In this document: piece by piece, positions 26,133 through 34,639 of the stretch
How the letters are laid out: the number at the start of each line of letters is the position of its first letter
How positions within the stretch are numbered: position 1 is the first letter of the stretch
From: Clostridium beijerinckii HUN142
GTDB taxonomy: Bacteria; Bacillota; Clostridia; Clostridiales; Clostridiaceae
Length of the DNA: 64,000 nt
Assembly (NCBI RefSeq): GCF_000621745.1
Contig: NZ_JHXK01000012.1
Span: forward strand, 1-64,000
Reading direction: 5' to 3'
Program-made: the position numbers and the translations under genes
The notes under the pieces: model-generated
Databases searched by the model: none
Seen by the model: only the letters and a program-made list of their open reading frames with translations
Told to the model about the DNA's origin: nothing

Positions 26133-27095
26133 CTATAGTGATGATAATTCTTCTACAGCACTATATAATTTTTCAATATTTGTAGCATTTGTAAAGTTGG
26201 CTAGATATTCGATTCCCTTTTTTAATACTAAAAGTATATCATTTTCCCCTTCCCAATTCTCTACTATTATGGATAATGGTATATCTTTAAGAATTTTATT
26301 TAAAACGAAAAATATCACTCCAATATCATCAATTACACCGATAAATGGTATACTATTAGGTATTATGTTAACTGGTACAGTTACATATGCTATTCCTGCT
26401 GACATTATCAGCTTGGTCTTTATAGATACTCTTTTATCCTTGAGTAATCTATATATTAAAGAAACTATATCTGGTAATATAAATATATACTCTTTATAAT
26501 CTCTCACATTTTCAGACAATTTATTTGTAATTTTATTTCTTCCAACTGAATAGCAATCTTTAGTTTTATCTATACTATCCAATAACGCTATATCAATTTC
26601 TTCTTCTTCACTTTTCTCTTCAACATTCCTTTCCTTTATTAATTCTCCTAATATTGAAATCTTAACATTAGAAATTTCAGCCCATACCTCTGATCTTTTC
26701 ATGAAGACTTCATTAATATTTAGATTAATATATGGTACATCTTGAAGTATTGTATTTATATCAATTATTACTTTATCCCTATCACTATCTATTCCATACT
26801 TTTTAAAAGCTTTTGCTAATTGCTTTAACACAAAACTTCTCAATATTTTGAAGAAACCAACATTTAATACTTTAACTTTAACTATTTTTACAATAATTTT
26901 GTTATGAACACATCCAACTAATTGAACCTTTATATTAAAGTCTATATTTATTCCTTTTTTCAAGCTTCCTTCTAATATTATTCCATTATTAATAGTTACT
27001 GTTCTTAAATCCAAACCATCAATCTTAACAAACTCATTGATTATACTTAATATATCATTACCAGTCAATTTAACTTTTACTTCTGATATGTTCAT
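26133..27095 (-). CDS. YkvA (DUF1232) domain protein
   Basis: A 320-residue protein. The first about 165 residues are not assigned and are rich in beta-type repeats (NIKVQLVGCVHNKIIVKIVKV). The C-terminal half holds a YkvA/DUF1232 domain, with the hallmark hydrophobic helix pair KTKLIMSAGIAYVTVPVNIIP followed by IPFIGVIDDIGVI. YkvA proteins are membrane-associated and of unknown function. Start ATG 27095 after AAAGGGGAAT. No informative neighbours. Confidence 0.75.
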   Translation of the reverse strand: MNISEVKVKLTGNDILSIINEFVKIDGLDLRTVTINNGIILEGSLKKGINIDFNIKVQLVGCVHNKIIVKIVKVKVLNVGFFKILRSFVLKQLAKAFKKYGIDSDRDKVIIDINTILQDVPYINLNINEVFMKRSEVWAEISNVKISILGELIKERNVEEKSEEEEIDIALLDSIDKTKDCYSVGRNKITNKLSENVRDYKEYIFILPDIVSLIYRLLKDKRVSIKTKLIMSAGIAYVTVPVNIIPNSIPFIGVIDDIGVIFFVLNKILKDIPLSIIVENWEGENDILLVLKKGIEYLANFTNATNIEKLYSAVEELSSL

Positions 27096-27269
27096 TTTTT
27101 ATTCCCCTTTAGAGTAAATTCTTACTTTATATATAAATTAAATCAAATTAATTTCCTAAATATACTTAAAAGTATACATTATTCCAGAAAATTATTAAAG
27201 ACATGTTATATATAGATTTTATACTTCTTCCTAAACAATAAAAATTTCCATTTTACTTTCTTGAAAAAA

Positions 27270-27331
27270 AAGAAGGCATGCCTTAATGTCATTTTGTTAT
27301 CCAAACGACATTTGGCATAGCCTCTCTTCTT
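27270..27331 (-). terminator. Long imperfect hairpin after metQ
   Basis: Outer arms (agaaggcatgcc and ggcatagcctctcttct, with bulges) and inner arms (aatgtc...ttttg and caaa...gacatt) fold into a long imperfect hairpin after metQ. On the minus strand it is followed by TTTTTTTTC. It resembles the long hairpin at 21761-21822. The rest of the 313-base gap 27096-27409 holds nothing I can identify. Confidence 0.6.
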
Positions 27332-27409
27332 GTAATATATCATATTTAATGTTGTAAATACTAGTTATTACCTACTTCTTTTCTTAATCTATATGTTCAA
27401 AATGAACTA

Positions 27410-28240
27410 TTAAAATACTGGAATTACTGAACCATTATATTCTTTTTCTATAAATTCTTTTACTTCTGGTGATGTCATAGCTTTTACTAAAGCTTTGATT
27501 TTTTCTTGATTTTCATTACCTTCTTTTACAACAACTATGTTTGCATAAGGTTTAGCAGCTTCTGAAGCCTTATCTTCAATAATAATTGCATCTTTTGCCG
27601 GATTAAACTTAGCTTCTATAGCATAGTTTCCATTAATTACTGCAGCATCAACGTCGTCTATTGCTCTTGGAACTGCTGCTGCTTCTAATTCATTAAACTT
27701 TAAGTTCTTAGGATTTTCAGTAATATCCTTTGATGTAACTAATTCTCCATCTTTAATTTTTATTAAGCCTTTTCCTGCTAATAATTTTAATGCTCTAGCT
27801 TCATTTGATGGATCATTAGGAACGGCAATTGTAGCTCCATCTTTAAGTTCATCTAAACTTTTTACCTTCTTAGAGTATAATCCCATTGGTTCTAAATGTA
27901 CGGCACCAACCGAAACTAGGTGATATCCCTTAGATGAATTTTGTTCATTTAAGTATGGAGTATGTTGGAAGAAATTTGCATCTAGTGAACCTTCTTCTAC
28001 AGCAGTGTTAGGTTGATTGTAATCATTAAATTCTGTTATTTCTACTGTATATCCTTCTTTTTCAAGTAATGGTTTGGCTATATTTACTATTTCTTCATGT
28101 GGCTTTGGTGTTACCCCAATCTTTATTACCTTGTCATTTTTAGAATCTTTGCTTCCTGAAGTAGTTGTGCCCCCACAACCTACTAATCCTAGTGTTACTA
28201 CTCCTGCTAAAACTACTGATAAAATTGATTTCTTTTTCAT
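27410..28240 (-). CDS. metQ: Methionine ABC transporter substrate-binding lipoprotein
   Basis: A 276-residue NlpA/MetQ family lipoprotein. A lipobox, LGLVGCGG, places the lipidated Cys at about residue 22. The mature domain has the MetQ hallmarks KIGVTPKPHEEI, DANFFQHTPYL, HLEPMGLYSKK and AIINGNYA-like VDAAVINGNYA. It binds methionine (or its derivatives) outside the membrane and hands it to MetI/MetN. Third gene of a metN-metI-metQ operon controlled by a SAM-I riboswitch. Start ATG 28240 after AGGGGGAATAAAT. Confidence 0.95.
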   Translation of the reverse strand: MKKKSILSVVLAGVVTLGLVGCGGTTTSGSKDSKNDKVIKIGVTPKPHEEIVNIAKPLLEKEGYTVEITEFNDYNQPNTAVEEGSLDANFFQHTPYLNEQNSSKGYHLVSVGAVHLEPMGLYSKKVKSLDELKDGATIAVPNDPSNEARALKLLAGKGLIKIKDGELVTSKDITENPKNLKFNELEAAAVPRAIDDVDAAVINGNYAIEAKFNPAKDAIIIEDKASEAAKPYANIVVVKEGNENQEKIKALVKAMTSPEVKEFIEKEYNGSVIPVF

Positions 28241-28251
28241 ATTTATTCCCC

Positions 28252-28890
28252 CTATTTTGATAATTTATTGTAAAAATAATTGCCTATAAGCTGTAGTCCT
28301 TGTACTACTATGATTAACACAATACATGTTACTACCATATAATCAGTTTGGAATCTTTGGTATCCATAGCTTATAGCCACTTGACCAAGACCTCCACCCC
28401 CAATAGTTCCTGCCATTGCAGAATATCCAACAATGCTTATTATTGTAAGAGTAATTCCTGATGCTATTGAAGGAATTGCTTCTTTAAGCATTACCTTAAA
28501 GATAATTTGAGTGTTTGATGCTCCAAAAGATCTTGCCGCCTCTATTATTCCTTTATCCACTTCTCTAAGTGAGGATTCTATAATTCTTGCTACAAATGGT
28601 GCTGCTGCAATTGTAAGTGGAACAATAGCCGCTTCTGTACCTATAGATTTACCAGCAATAAACCTAGTTAATGGTATTATTGCTACCATTAATATAATAA
28701 CTGGAAAACTTCTTAATATATTAATTATTAAATCCAAAACTGTATAAATTACTTTATTTGGTCTTAATCCGTCCTTTGCAGTAACTGTCAATATTATTGC
28801 AGGTATAAATCCTAAAATAAGTGAACCTATAGTCGATGCAAAAACCATCTCTAGAGTTTCTATTAAAGCTTTTACTATTACCTGATTCAT
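28252..28890 (-). CDS. metI: Methionine ABC transporter permease
   Basis: A 212-residue permease with five membrane helices. The EAA loop that docks on the ATPase is visible: EAARSFGASNTQIIFKVMLKEAIPS. Other hallmarks are LNILRSFPVIILM-like NILRSFPVIILM and SAMAGTIGGGGLGQVAI. The start ATG 28890 overlaps the metN stop by one base, so the two are translationally coupled. Works with MetN and MetQ. Confidence 0.95.
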   Translation of the reverse strand: MNQVIVKALIETLEMVFASTIGSLILGFIPAIILTVTAKDGLRPNKVIYTVLDLIINILRSFPVIILMVAIIPLTRFIAGKSIGTEAAIVPLTIAAAPFVARIIESSLREVDKGIIEAARSFGASNTQIIFKVMLKEAIPSIASGITLTIISIVGYSAMAGTIGGGGLGQVAISYGYQRFQTDYMVVTCIVLIIVVQGLQLIGNYFYNKLSK

Positions 28891-29861
28891 TATTCAATCA
28901 CCTCCAATAAGATATCTTTATTTTCAAGGTACTTTATAACCTTGTCCTTATCTTCTTCGCTGATATTTATTACAAGCCCGCCTAATACTTCACTCCTAAA
29001 CTTTTCAAGCTTACCCCAAACTATTGAGAAATCTATCTCTAATTCCCTTGCCATCTTTGTGATTAGTGCATTTTCAGAAGAATCACTTGGAAAGAATATC
29101 TTAATATTAACGCCATCTTCTGGTAATATTCCTTCATCTTCTTCACCCAAGAATTTCTTCAAAGACTTTCCTGGCTGTAAGAATAAATCTTCTGCTCTTC
29201 CTTCTGCCTTTATTTCTCCACCATCTAGCAATGCAACTTTTTCACAAACTTCTTTTATTACTTCCATTTGATGAGTTACCATTACTATTGTAATTCCTAA
29301 TTCTTTATTTATTTTAGAAAGTAATGCTAAAATATCTTTTGTAATTTTAGGATCTAATGCAGAAGTTGCTTCATCACAAAGTAGTATTTTAGGGTCTAAC
29401 GCTAATGCCCTTGCTATTGCTACTCTTTGTTTTTGTCCACCACTAAGCTCTGACGGTTTGCTTAGCTTTTTGTCTGTTAATCCAACTAAATCTAATAACC
29501 TTAATACTTTGTCCTTAATTTCACTTTTGTTGTACCCCCACACTTCAAGAGGAAGAGCAACATTATCAAAAACATTTTTTCTTTGCATAAGATTAAAATT
29601 TTGAAAAATCATCCCCAAATCTTTTCTAAATTCCCTAAGACTTCTGCCATCTAATGATGAAACTTCTTTCCCCATTACATTTATTGACCCTCCATCATAA
29701 GATTCAAGTCCATTAATGCATCGAAGTAATGTTGACTTTCCTGCCCCGCTATGTCCTATTATTCCATAAATTTCGCCCTCTTTAATGCTTATTGATACAT
29801 CTTTTATTACTTGTGTTTCCCCAAAACTTTTTACCACATTCTTGATTTCTATCAAACACAT
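28890..29861 (-). CDS. metN: Methionine ABC transporter ATPase
   Basis: A 323-residue ATPase. Walker A is GHSGAGKST, the signature is [15 protein letters not shown], Walker B is [12 protein letters not shown], and the switch His is in VTHQME. The C-terminal NIL (ACT-like) domain, from about residue 250 ([19 protein letters not shown]), binds methionine and gives feedback inhibition in this family. First gene of metNIQ, behind a SAM-I riboswitch, so expression should fall when S-adenosylmethionine is high. Confidence 0.96.
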   Translation of the reverse strand: MCLIEIKNVVKSFGETQVIKDVSISIKEGEIYGIIGHSGAGKSTLLRCINGLESYDGGSINVMGKEVSSLDGRSLREFRKDLGMIFQNFNLMQRKNVFDNVALPLEVWGYNKSEIKDKVLRLLDLVGLTDKKLSKPSELSGGQKQRVAIARALALDPKILLCDEATSALDPKITKDILALLSKINKELGITIVMVTHQMEVIKEVCEKVALLDGGEIKAEGRAEDLFLQPGKSLKKFLGEEDEGILPEDGVNIKIFFPSDSSENALITKMARELEIDFSIVWGKLEKFRSEVLGGLVINISEEDKDKVIKYLENKDILLEVIE

Positions 29862-29950
29862 TTCCTCCTTTGACTTTGTTTTGTTAGTTTCCGGATAACT
29901 AAGGTGATGTACTAATTAAGTTAATTACTACAAGTTCACCTCAAAACAAA

Positions 29951-30118
29951 AGCGCTAGAGAATAAATCTCTAGCGCATAAAACACCATACAAATTTATCC
30001 TCTCATCTATCAGCTAAAAGCTGCTGGAATTAGCACCATATAAATATCATTTAGTGAAAAATAATATTTCGGTTGCCGGGTTTCAAAGGGCCAGTCCCTC
30101 CACCGCTCTCGATAAGAT
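29951..30118 (-). promoter_or_regulatory. SAM-I (S-box) riboswitch of metNIQ
   Basis: Minus-strand aptamer at 29999-30118 with CTTATCGAGAGCGGTGGAGG, GGCCCTTTGAAACCCGGCAA, GGTGCTAATTCCAGCAGC and GATGAGAG. The following stem GCGCTAGAG/CTCTAGCGC (29951-29976) with a run of T is the terminator. SAM binding stops transcription into metN. Confidence 0.97.
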
Positions 30119-30148
30119 ATTCAGATTATTTAATTTAGCTTTGACCTA

Positions 30149-30177
30149 ATTATATACAACTTTTTTTAATTTGTCAA
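30149..30177 (-). promoter_or_regulatory. Promoter of the metNIQ leader
   Basis: TTGACA (30177-30172), 17 bases, TATAAT (30154-30149) on the minus strand, starting the riboswitch leader about 30 bases downstream. Both boxes match the sigma-A consensus exactly. The remainder of the gap up to 30446 shows nothing further. Confidence 0.88.
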
Positions 30178-30446
30178 AATCTATAGAATAACCTTTTGCT
30201 CTCCCAAATCCAAGTATTGTAATCGGATTAGTTTTATTATATATACTTTCCACATATAATGCAAGATTTTTTTGCGAGATTAATTAATAATTTTAAATTT
30301 ATGATGCAAATATTAAATTATTCTATACATATATTATCAAATCCGCTTTATATGATATACATTTCTGTTAAATATTTAAAATGAATATTTAAGTTAATAA
30401 AAGTATTCGTATTAAGAAGGTATAAATATTTCACAATAAAATTAGA

Positions 30447-30484
30447 AACCATACACATGTAGATAAATCTATCTATGTGCATGG
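30447..30484 (-). terminator. Terminator of the 5'-nucleotidase gene
   Basis: Arms ccatacacatgtagata and tatctatgtgcatgg form a stem of about 16 pairs with a short loop; a T-rich stretch follows on the minus strand. Confidence 0.75.
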
Positions 30485-30544
30485 CTTCTGATTTTCACTA
30501 GAATTATATATACATTTTATGCCTCAAAATAATTGCTTCATATC

Positions 30545-33500
30545 TTAAGCTGCTTTTTTCTGTCCATCTACATTTAGCACATCCCAATTATTTGAGCAAT
30601 CTGGAGATATCTCTCCATGTTTTTTAATGTAGCTTATCATTAGGCTTCTCACTTGGCCATCATCACCAAGCGCTTTTCCTGAATCATAAACAATAATACT
30701 TGGATCAGTATTGCTTAATCCAGCAGCCTTCATAAAGCCTCCGCCACCGTTAAATCTATAATTGTTTATAGCGACTGTAAATTCGTCTGAATCTTTTACT
30801 TCTACTCCATTAACTTTTAAATTCTTTATTCTATTTCCTGCTATTACTCTTCCTGTTTCCTTATCGATAGTGCACGCGGGTTGTGTTAAATCTATATCAT
30901 ATGTTGCACCATATAATTGATCCAAGTTATAATCTGGAATATTTAATATTGGATCTTTTATTACTGCTGCATTACCCCCTGTTGTTTGAGCATAATATCT
31001 AACTGAATATTCCATCCAGTCCTTCAATTGCTTTCCTGTCATTTTTACTCCATACAAAAAGTTTTCAAATACATATACTGCCATCATATCTTTTATTGTA
31101 ACATCGCCTTGAGGTATATATGCTCCAGAACTTAATGGTGCCGCAATTGATAATTGAGTCCCAGCACTTTCTTTTTGTACTTTATTAATGAGCTCCATAA
31201 TTGCAGTAGGCTCAGTTAATTGTCCACTTCCTGTAAATTCTCCAGTTGAAGTTCCTATTTTTGTATCTACATATTTTAATGTTGTATCTTCATAAGGTTT
31301 AATTAAATCAACAATTTCTTGATCATCTGCAATACTATTATCAATAACAATATTTTTTGTTGAAATTCCTATAAGCTTTTCATTTCCATCAAAGTTCATA
31401 TCCACTTGTGCCAAGCCTGTAGCTCCCTTAGTTGATTCAACTATTGGAACAACTTTACCTTCTGGATTCTTCTTAGTTAAATCATTCACTTTCAAATGTG
31501 TGTGACCTGCTATAATTGCATCTATTCCATTAACTTGTGTCGCTATTGCATTAATTTCATTTTCCGGTATAACATCTGCATCACTCTCTTGACCGCTATG
31601 TGCTGAAATTATAACAATATCTGCTCCCTTGTCTTTTACTTCCTTAACCCACTTTTTAGATTCATCTACAAGATCATTGAATACCAATCCATCATAATGT
31701 TTTTTATCTTCCCAACTTGGTATACATTTATTTTCTAAACCTATAACCGCTACTTTGACTTCTTTACCGTTAACATAAAAACTTTTCATTATATATGGAT
31801 CTACAAAATTTGTTGAATCGTTCCTATATATATTAGCTCCAAGTACTGCTATTCCTTCTGATTTATAGTCTTTAATTACTCTATTTAATACATCTAATCC
31901 ATAATTGAATTCATGATTTCCTAGTGTCCACGAATCATACTTCATAGCTCCCATAACCTTTGCCATAGGGTGCTCTAAAGTAGTATCTAGAATATCATAG
32001 TAATATGATAGTGGTGTTCCTTGAATTGTGTCTCCATTATCAATTAGCATCACATTATTATTATTTTCTCTTACACTTTTAACATATGATGAAACTTTAG
32101 CTAATCCCTGTGCTTTAGCTGGTGCTTTTCCTGTTCCATAATCATAGTTTAAAACTGTACCATGAACATCTGTTGTTGCTAATAAAGTTATTGAACTAGA
32201 TATATTAATCATTCTTGATATATCAGTATTAGGTATTGTATTTTTATCATTTTTATCCTTATTTTCTTTACACCAATCTATAAATGCATCTCTTACTAGA
32301 ACATGAGTATCATTTTTAACATCTAACCCGCCATACTTTGTAAATGCAGTAAATGAATCTCCTCCTTGAGCCACAAAGTCTGGGACTGCTACAGATAAAC
32401 TTTCGTTATCACTAATAGGAGTTCCATCTTCCTTTGTAATAGTTTTAACTCTTTGGCCCGATGGAAGATTTGAATTATAGCTAAATTTAATTCCTGATAC
32501 CTGTAATCCCTTGCTTTTATCCGCAACAGCCTGTTCTAAAACTTCTTTTAATTGAGATTTTGTCATGCTTAATTTATAAATTGTGTTATCAAAAGGCATA
32601 AACTGCCACATAGTTCCAACTGTAATATTTCCTTGTGGAATATCTATTCTAAGACCTCCATTGTTTTGGAAACCAACATCAGCTTTAATAGAATTTCTTG
32701 TAACATCAGATGCCCAATTTCCTAAAACTGATGATCCATATGGAGATACATCTAATTTTCTTGTTAAATCCTTTTCTGTATTATACCCAATAACTTCACT
32801 CGTCATTGGTTCTATATGTTTATTGGCATTATCTACAATTTTATCAACATCACTGTCTGTTTGTGGTGTTCCAGTTTTATATCCTTTGTCATTATCTAAC
32901 GCCACATAACTTGTTTCAATACTTGGCTGATTAAATATGATTTTATTATCACTATTTATCGTAAATTTAGCATCTATATATCCTTTACCATTTGATCCAC
33001 CAATATATACTGGGATATTTGTATTCTTAGCAATCGCAGCAGTTTTAGTATGGCTATGTCCACCAAACACAGCATCTACATTCTGAACATTATTAGCCAG
33101 ATCAAATATTGGTCCTGTTGCATTATCACCATTATCACCTTCATGTACCAATACTATTACTACATCTGCCAACTTATCTTTCTTTATTTGTAATGCAATA
33201 GGATTTATTTCACTTGCAAGATCTGTAAATTTATAGTCACTCACAAATTTAGGCGATACACTCGTTTCTGTTTCTCTTGTTATTCCACCTATAACTGCAA
33301 TTTTTACGCCATCTTTAGTTATAATTTTATATGGATCAAATACACGTTTTCCAGTCTTCTTATCATAAAGATTGCTGCAAACTATTGAATATGCTGATCC
33401 TTTCATTGTTGTATTTATAGTTGTATCCAATCCCCAATCAAACTCATGATTTCCAAGAGTTGTTATCTCCATTCCAATCTTAGACATAGCCTCCTGAACA

Positions 33501-33802
33501 GGAACCCCTTTCATGATATTAGATGTTGCAGAACCTTGATACAGATCACCTCCACCTAAAATCAATGTTCTATCTTTATTGGACTCCTTCACTTTTTCTA
33601 CTCTATCTGCTAAAACCCCTGCAACTTGATTTCCTGATGAATCATTAAGTGCCCCATGAAAATCAGTAATTTCGATAACGTCAAATATTTTTTCATTCTC
33701 AGTTGCATAAGCTCTTATAGAAAATGAACTAAATAAAGTAATTATAAAAAATAAGCTAGTGAAAATTGATATAACTTTTCTGAACTTTAGAAGTTTTTTC
33801 AT
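30545..33802 (-). CDS. Secreted tandem 5'-nucleotidase / cyclic nucleotide phosphodiesterase
   Basis: A 1085-residue exported protein. A signal peptide ends near IRAYATEN. Two complete UshA/CpdB-type units follow: unit 1 (about 38-530) with DVIEITDFHG, LGGGDLYQGS, TLGNHEFDWG and FGGHSHT; unit 2 (about 540-1070) with LLATTDVHG, LIDNGDTIQG, TLGNHEFNYG and IAGHTHLK. Each unit has a metallophosphatase domain and a 5'-nucleotidase C-terminal domain. Together they would strip phosphate from extracellular nucleotides and 2',3'-cyclic nucleotides. Bacillus YfkN is a similar double protein. No sortase motif or wall-binding repeat is seen at the end (NVDGQKKAA), so it may be released. Start ATG 33802 after GGGGGAAAATAATT. 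Confidence 0.92.
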   Translation of the reverse strand: MKKLLKFRKVISIFTSLFFIITLFSSFSIRAYATENEKIFDVIEITDFHGALNDSSGNQVAGVLADRVEKVKESNKDRTLILGGGDLYQGSATSNIMKGVPVQEAMSKIGMEITTLGNHEFDWGLDTTINTTMKGSAYSIVCSNLYDKKTGKRVFDPYKIITKDGVKIAVIGGITRETETSVSPKFVSDYKFTDLASEINPIALQIKKDKLADVVIVLVHEGDNGDNATGPIFDLANNVQNVDAVFGGHSHTKTAAIAKNTNIPVYIGGSNGKGYIDAKFTINSDNKIIFNQPSIETSYVALDNDKGYKTGTPQTDSDVDKIVDNANKHIEPMTSEVIGYNTEKDLTRKLDVSPYGSSVLGNWASDVTRNSIKADVGFQNNGGLRIDIPQGNITVGTMWQFMPFDNTIYKLSMTKSQLKEVLEQAVADKSKGLQVSGIKFSYNSNLPSGQRVKTITKEDGTPISDNESLSVAVPDFVAQGGDSFTAFTKYGGLDVKNDTHVLVRDAFIDWCKENKDKNDKNTIPNTDISRMINISSSITLLATTDVHGTVLNYDYGTGKAPAKAQGLAKVSSYVKSVRENNNNVMLIDNGDTIQGTPLSYYYDILDTTLEHPMAKVMGAMKYDSWTLGNHEFNYGLDVLNRVIKDYKSEGIAVLGANIYRNDSTNFVDPYIMKSFYVNGKEVKVAVIGLENKCIPSWEDKKHYDGLVFNDLVDESKKWVKEVKDKGADIVIISAHSGQESDADVIPENEINAIATQVNGIDAIIAGHTHLKVNDLTKKNPEGKVVPIVESTKGATGLAQVDMNFDGNEKLIGISTKNIVIDNSIADDQEIVDLIKPYEDTTLKYVDTKIGTSTGEFTGSGQLTEPTAIMELINKVQKESAGTQLSIAAPLSSGAYIPQGDVTIKDMMAVYVFENFLYGVKMTGKQLKDWMEYSVRYYAQTTGGNAAVIKDPILNIPDYNLDQLYGATYDIDLTQPACTIDKETGRVIAGNRIKNLKVNGVEVKDSDEFTVAINNYRFNGGGGFMKAAGLSNTDPSIIVYDSGKALGDDGQVRSLMISYIKKHGEISPDCSNNWDVLNVDGQKKAA

Positions 33803-33980
33803 AATTATTTTCCCCCTAATACTAATCTCATTTACATATTATTACTCATAAAAAATTATATGACACATATTTTTATAATAATATATTTACTGTAAATGTA
33901 ATTCATGTATCATTCAGGTTATTCTTATAATAATTTTATTTATCAAACTCATATTATCTTGTGTTTAATCAAATAAAAAA

Positions 33981-34010
33981 CTACCAAAAATATTTTTATA
34001 CTTTCGGTAG
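33981..34010 (-). terminator. Terminator of smpB
   Basis: CTACC...GGTAG with inner AT pairing (33981-34010), followed by TTTTTTATTT on the minus strand, just after the smpB stop. Confidence 0.7.
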
Positions 34011-34019
34011 CATACTTAA

Positions 34020-34490
34020 TTAGTATTTATTTTTTTCCTTAATTGCTCTATCCATGTCCCTCTTATGAGCTCTTTCTAACATCGAGTCTCTCTTATCATA
34101 ATTTTTCTTACCTTTACAAACTCCAAGCGCAACCTTAACTTTTCCATCCTTTAAATACAATGATAAAGGGATTAGGGTATATCCATCTCTAGACACTAAA
34201 CCATCAAGCCTTCTTATTTCATCTCTATGAAGGAGTAATTTTCTTTCTCTTAATGGATCTACATTAAATATATTTCCTTGTTCATAAGGAGATATGTGCA
34301 TATTCTTTACAAATATTTCATCATTATATATATCTGCGTAACAATCTTTAAGATTTACTCTTCCATTTCTTATTGATTTAACCTCTGTCCCAACTAAAAC
34401 TAATCCTGCTTCCATTGCCTCTTCTATAAAATATTCATGCCTTGCTTTTCTATTTTCTGCCAATGAATTTTCATTTCTTTTTCTTGCCAT
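34020..34490 (-). CDS. smpB: SsrA-binding protein SmpB
   Basis: A 156-residue partner of tmRNA in rescue of stalled ribosomes. Conserved parts: [21 protein letters not shown], the TEVKSIR motif, [30 protein letters not shown], and a basic C-terminal tail, [20 protein letters not shown]. The start is ATG 34490 (MARKRNEN) after GGGTGATTAAG; an in-frame GTG nine bases upstream lies inside the ribosome site. It lies downstream of rnr, the usual clostridial order. I did not find ssrA in this window. Confidence 0.96.
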   Translation of the reverse strand: MARKRNENSLAENRKARHEYFIEEAMEAGLVLVGTEVKSIRNGRVNLKDCYADIYNDEIFVKNMHISPYEQGNIFNVDPLRERKLLLHRDEIRRLDGLVSRDGYTLIPLSLYLKDGKVKVALGVCKGKKNYDKRDSMLERAHKRDMDRAIKEKNKY

Positions 34491-34552
34491 CTTAATCACC
34501 CGCTATGGTTATATTTCTACTAAAATTATATTATACCCATTTCTGTAAATCA

Positions 34553-34594
34553 ACTTATTTTGAGCATTGCTAAATATCAACACTCAAAATAAGT
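34553..34594 (-). repeat. Inverted repeat between rnr and smpB
   Basis: Perfect arms acttattttgag (34553-34564) and ctcaaaataagt (34583-34594), 18-base loop, no strong T run. It may be a weak terminator or a processing site. Confidence 0.5.
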
Positions 34595-34639
34595 CTATAC
34601 GCATAAAGTTTTAATTCCTCAGAATATAAAAATCATATC

